NCBI GenBank assembly: GCA_031279525.1 | Contig: JAITIH010000245.1 | Coordinates: 1-8,390, forward strand | Direction of reading: 5' to 3' | Length of the DNA stretch: 8,390 nt | Source of the DNA: Deltaproteobacteria bacterium | GTDB taxonomy: Bacteria; Desulfobacterota; Desulfarculia; Adiutricales; Adiutricaceae | Shown here: positions 6,169 through 8,390 of the stretch, piece after piece | Layout: every line of letters begins with the position of its first letter | How positions within the stretch are numbered: position 1 is the first letter of the stretch | Notes under the pieces: model-generated | Databases searched by the model: none | What the model saw: only the letters and a program-made list of their open reading frames with translations | What the model was told of the DNA's origin: nothing | Made by a program: the position numbers and the translations under genes

Positions 6169-6182
6169 CGCCTATTTAGGCG
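6169..6182 (+). promoter_or_regulatory. Hairpin just upstream of the rplE ribosome site
   Basis: CGCCT (6169-6173) pairs with AGGCG (6178-6182) around an ATTT loop. It ends seven bases before the AGGAG of rplE. The position suits control of translation initiation, for example by a ribosomal protein, but a five-base-pair hairpin is weak evidence in DNA this GC-rich. Confidence 0.3.
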
Positions 6183-6189
6183 GCCGACT

Positions 6190-6203
6190 AGGAGCGGAGA
6201 GTG
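6190..6203 (+). promoter_or_regulatory. Shine-Dalgarno and GTG start of rplE
   Basis: AGGAG at 6190-6194, spaced six bases from GTG at 6201-6203, fixes the start. The resulting protein begins [11 protein letters not shown], matching the normal L5 N-terminus, and no upstream in-frame extension is needed. Confidence 0.85.
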
Positions 6204-6752
6204 CCCAGGCTAAAGAAATTTTACCAGAGCGAGGTGACCGCCCGCCTCATTAAGGAGTTTAACTACAAAAACTCCCACCAGGTGCCCCGGGTGGTCAAGA
6301 TCGCCTTAAACATGGGTTTGGGCGAGGCCACCAAGGAGCCCAAGATTTTGGAGTCCAGCTGCGAGGAGCTGACCTTATTGGCCGGCCAAAAAGCCGTCGT
6401 CACCAAAGCCAGGCGCTCCATCGCCGCCTTTAAGCTAAGGGAAGGGAACTCCATTGGGGTCATGGTCACCCTCCGCCGGGAACGGATGTACTACTTTTTG
6501 GACAAACTTTTGAACGTGGTCCTCCCCCGGGTCCGGGACTTTCGCGGGGTGTCGCCCAAGGCTTTCGACGGCCGGGGCAACTACACCATGGGCCTTAAGG
6601 AGCACATCATCTTTCCCGAAGTCAACTACGACAAGATCGACAAGATCAAGGGCCTTAACGTTACCATAGTCACCTCGGCCAAAACCGACGAGGAGGCTCG
6701 TTTTCTCCTGGCGGAGATGGGCATGCCCTTCCGCAAAACTGGTCAGAGCTGA
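6201..6752 (+). CDS. rplE: 50S ribosomal protein L5
   Basis: L5 binds 5S rRNA with L18 in the central protuberance and contacts P-site tRNA. The product has 183 residues (E. coli 179). It contains [16 protein letters not shown] (28-43), the [20 protein letters not shown] stretch (69-88), [20 protein letters not shown] (96-115), [15 protein letters not shown] (126-140) and [16 protein letters not shown] (162-177). The start is GTG. It follows the 361-base gap and is 13 bases before rpsN. In E. coli S8 represses translation at this gene, controlling the genes from rplE onward; the same may hold here, since rpsH is the second gene after it. Confidence 0.97.
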   Translation: MPRLKKFYQSEVTARLIKEFNYKNSHQVPRVVKIALNMGLGEATKEPKILESSCEELTLLAGQKAVVTKARRSIAAFKLREGNSIGVMVTLRRERMYYFLDKLLNVVLPRVRDFRGVSPKAFDGRGNYTMGLKEHIIFPEVNYDKIDKIKGLNVTIVTSAKTDEEARFLLAEMGMPFRKTGQS

Positions 6753-6765
6753 TTAGGAGGCGAAG

Positions 6766-6951
6766 ATGGCCAAAACATCCATGATCGTCCGGGCCGCGCG
6801 ACCGGCCAAGTTCTCCTCCCGGGCCTACAACCGTTGCCCCATCTGCGGTCGGCCCCGAGGCTTTTTGCGCAAGTACAACCTCTGCCGGATTTGTTTCCGC
6901 AAAATGGCCTTGGCCGGCGAAATACCGGGCGTGGTCAAGGCCAGCTGGTGA
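6766..6951 (+). CDS. rpsN: 30S ribosomal protein S14, type Z (zinc)
   Basis: S14 is a late-binding 30S head protein next to S3 and S10. The 61-residue product is the short zinc form, with CPIC (Cys24, Cys27) and CRIC (Cys40, Cys43) forming one zinc site, unlike the 101-residue cysteine-free E. coli form. The ending [18 protein letters not shown] (44-61) is typical. The ATG at 6766 has a full AGGAGG at 6755-6760. Three bases separate it from rpsH. Gene name usage varies between rpsN and rpsZ. Confidence 0.97.
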   Translation: MAKTSMIVRAARPAKFSSRAYNRCPICGRPRGFLRKYNLCRICFRKMALAGEIPGVVKASW

Positions 6952-6954
6952 CTT

Positions 6955-7353
6955 ATGTCCATGACCGACCCCATAGCCGATCTTTTGACCCGCATCCGCA
7001 ACGCCCTCATCGCCCGCCACGACCGGGTGGACATCCCGGCCTCCCGCTTGAAGGTGGCCATCGTCCGCATTTTAAAGGACGAGGGCTTTATCAAGAATTT
7101 TAAAATCAGCCGGGACAACAAGCAGGGCTGCATCAGGATCCTTTTAAAGTACAACGAGCGGAACGCCCCGGTCATCAACGGCTTGACCCGCGTCTCCCGG
7201 CCCGGCCGACGGCTTTACCTCAAATCCGCCGAAGTGAAACCCGTCCTAAGCGGCCTAGGGGTCATGATCGTCTCCACTTCCCGGGGGGTCATGACCGACA
7301 AGGAAGCCCGGCGCCACAACCTGGGCGGCGAGTCTCTCTGCCAGATCTGGTAG
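6955..7353 (+). CDS. rpsH: 30S ribosomal protein S8
   Basis: S8 is a primary binder of the 16S central domain and, in E. coli, the translational repressor of the spc operon. The 132-residue product (E. coli 130) has MSMTDPIADLLTRIRNA (1-17), VDIPASRLKVAI (25-36), LKDEGFI (40-46), and STSRGVMTDKEAR (107-119) with the GGESLCQIW end (124-132). The start is ATG at 6955, three bases after the rpsN stop; a second in-frame ATG at 6961 is possible, but MSM is the usual N-terminus. No clear Shine-Dalgarno is visible, so translation probably depends on coupling to rpsN. Confidence 0.97.
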   Translation: MSMTDPIADLLTRIRNALIARHDRVDIPASRLKVAIVRILKDEGFIKNFKISRDNKQGCIRILLKYNERNAPVINGLTRVSRPGRRLYLKSAEVKPVLSGLGVMIVSTSRGVMTDKEARRHNLGGESLCQIW

Positions 7354-7370
7354 GCATAGGAGAGGAAACC

Positions 7371-7925
7371 ATGTCCAGAATCGGGAAATTGCCCATCGCC
7401 GTCCCGGCGGGGGTCAAAATAGACTACCAAGAGCCGGTCTTAAAGGTCTCTAAAGGCGACGTGACCTTGACCCGCTCCATTCACCCTAACGTGGCCTTGA
7501 CCGTGGACAAGGACCGGTTGACCTTAGCCCCGGTCGACGACTCTCAATCCACCAAGGCCCTGTGGGGCCTTCAGCGAACCTTGGTCAACAACATGGTCGC
7601 CGGGGTGTCCGTCGGCTTCACCAAGGTCTTGGAGATCGTCGGGGTCGGCTGGCGCGTCGAGGCCCAAGAGGCCAAGGGCGCTCAGACCTTAAAGCTCTCT
7701 TTGGGCTTTTCCCATCCCGTCGATTTCGCCCTGCCGACCGCGGTCAAAGCCCAAGTCGACCCCAAGACCTATAAAATCACCCTCACCTCCCCGGACAAAG
7801 AGCTTTTGGGCTTAACCGCGGCCCGCATTAGGGCCTACCGCCGGCCGGAGCCGTACAAGGGCAAGGGCGTCAAGTACGAGGGCGAGCGCATTCGCCGCAA
7901 AGTCGGCAAAGCCGGCGGGAAGTAG
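7371..7925 (+). CDS. rplF: 50S ribosomal protein L6
   Basis: L6 lies near the sarcin-ricin loop at the factor-binding site. The product has 184 residues (E. coli 177). It shows the start SRIGKLPIAVPAGV (2-15), the first-domain helix ALWGLQRTLVNNMVAGVSVGF (63-83), VGVGWRVEA (90-98, usually GVGYRA) and the signature RRPEPYKGKGVKYEGE (157-172), ending in a basic tail. The ATG at 7371 follows AGGAG at 7358-7362. The usual KGPKGEL near residue 25 is VSKGDVT, a mild divergence. A 102-base gap to rplR follows. Confidence 0.97.
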   Translation: MSRIGKLPIAVPAGVKIDYQEPVLKVSKGDVTLTRSIHPNVALTVDKDRLTLAPVDDSQSTKALWGLQRTLVNNMVAGVSVGFTKVLEIVGVGWRVEAQEAKGAQTLKLSLGFSHPVDFALPTAVKAQVDPKTYKITLTSPDKELLGLTAARIRAYRRPEPYKGKGVKYEGERIRRKVGKAGGK

Positions 7926-7931
7926 ACCCGC

Positions 7932-7974
7932 ATTGGCCGCGTTTTTATGCCTTTTTAGGCCAATTGTCCTTTTT
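7932..7974 (+). terminator. Possible terminator or hairpin after rplF
   Basis: ATTGGCC (7932-7938) and GGCCAAT (7958-7964) form a perfect 7-bp stem around a 19-base T-rich loop. Five bases later there is a T5 run (7970-7974). The long loop and the spacing make this a weak intrinsic terminator; it may be a structural element of the leader before rplR. Confidence 0.3.
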
Positions 7975-7996
7975 ATCGAGGCGGCCGTTTATTTAT

Positions 7997-8013
7997 GGGG
8001 CCCATTTAGCCCC
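7997..8013 (+). promoter_or_regulatory. Small hairpin before the rplR ribosome site
   Basis: GGGGC (7997-8001) pairs with GCCCC (8009-8013) around a seven-base CCATTTA loop, ending three bases before the AAAGG (8017-8021) of rplR. An alternative fold, ATGGG/CCCAT, uses some of the same bases. An effect on initiation is possible but speculative. Confidence 0.25.
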
Positions 8014-8027
8014 TTCAAAGGTGACTT

Positions 8028-8390
8028 ATGGTTAACGCCAATCCCCGCTTAGCGGCCCGCGCCGGCCGAAGGGCCCGGGTCAGAAAGAAAGTTCGGGGGG
8101 CGAGCCAGCGGCCGCGCCTGTGCGTCTTCCGCTCGGCCGCCCATATATACGCCCAACTGATCGACGACGAGAATGGGGTGACCATCGCCGCGGCCTCCAC
8201 CCTGTCCAAAGGGCTTAGGGAGTCGGCCAAGGGACTGAAAAAAACCGAAAAAGCCCGCTTAGTGGGCAAAGCCATTGGCGAGGCCATCGTGGCCAAAGGC
8301 CTTAAAGAAGTGGTTTTCGACCGCAATGGCTTTTTATATCACGGCCGAGTAAAAGCCCTCTCCGAGGGCGCCCGCGAGGCCGGGCTGGCC
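8028..8390 (+). CDS. rplR: 50S ribosomal protein L18 (partial, 121 residues)
   Basis: L18 carries 5S rRNA into the central protuberance with L5. The frame opens at ATG 8028, with AAAGG at 8017-8021, and runs to the window end. It contains [20 protein letters not shown] (16-35), HIYAQLIDD (39-47) and [16 protein letters not shown] (96-111), ending in AREAGLA. L18 proteins normally end at GLEF or GLxF, so probably only a residue or two and the stop are missing. The basic N-terminus is normal. Being the next gene after rplF in the canonical order supports the call; rpsE is expected beyond the window. Confidence 0.95.
   Translation, partial: MVNANPRLAARAGRRARVRKKVRGASQRPRLCVFRSAAHIYAQLIDDENGVTIAAASTLSKGLRESAKGLKKTEKARLVGKAIGEAIVAKGLKEVVFDRNGFLYHGRVKALSEGAREAGLA

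Larger units (their letters stand above)
5840..6200 (+). other. 361-base non-coding gap between rplX and rplE
   Basis: No plausible protein gene, tRNA or tRNA-like sequence was found here. The stretch holds a repeat cluster (5870-5974), an AT-rich island (5975-5989), a GGCCAGCTGGCC palindrome (5995-6006), a T6 run (6018-6023), a 13-bp direct repeat (6027 and 6078), a CCCTT/AAGGG hairpin around 6099-6112, and a hairpin just before the rplE ribosome site (6169-6182). In E. coli the gap here is only a few bases, and S8 represses the spc operon by binding mRNA around the rplE start. This stretch may therefore be a regulatory leader. I could not recognise an S8-binding motif, and decayed or inserted DNA remains possible. 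Confidence 0.6.

Noticed and set aside
5840..6200. tRNA or other RNA gene in the large gap
   Set aside because: No T-arm GGTTCGAATCC-like sequence, cloverleaf spacing or CCA end was seen.

Overview
The window is a run of eighteen ribosomal protein genes, all on the + strand, in the canonical bacterial S10-spc order: rpsJ (3' end only), rplC, rplD, rplW, rplB, rpsS, rplV, rpsC, rplP, rpmC, rpsQ, rplN, rplX, rplE, rpsN, rpsH, rplF and rplR (nearly complete, cut by the window end). No gene of the series is missing, inverted or obviously broken. No mobile element, CRISPR array or RNA gene is visible.

The DNA is GC-rich and very rich in GGCC, yet it uses the leucine codon TTA often. The proteins are bacterial and look closest to Desulfobacterota/Deltaproteobacteria-like lineages, for example in the C-terminus of L2 and the two-CxxC L24. 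S14 is the short zinc type. This placement comes from remembered family patterns and is only moderately sure; several proteins are divergent at usually invariant positions, which suggests a poorly sampled lineage.

Most genes are tightly packed: three 4-base stop/start overlaps (rpsJ/rplC, rplD/rplW, rplP/rpmC) and many gaps of 3 to 42 bases, each with a Shine-Dalgarno sequence. Four gaps are unusually long for this operon: rplV-rpsC (147 bases), rpsC-rplP (68), rplX-rplE (361) and rplF-rplR (102). These hold GC-rich hairpins, three of them followed by T-runs like intrinsic terminators. The rplX-rplE gap also holds short degenerate repeats and no gene. It lies just before rplE, the region where E. 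coli S8 represses the spc operon.

The products build both subunits: S10, S19, S3, S17, S14 and S8 in the 30S, and L3, L4, L23, L2, L22, L16, L29, L14, L24, L5, L6 and L18 in the 50S. The protein features most worth a second look are changes in both tunnel-constriction loops (L4 and L22), an insertion of roughly 20 residues in the S3 KH domain, and a His-to-Leu change in the conserved L2 signature. I found no evidence for a wholly new system; the novelty is in the gaps and in these substitutions.
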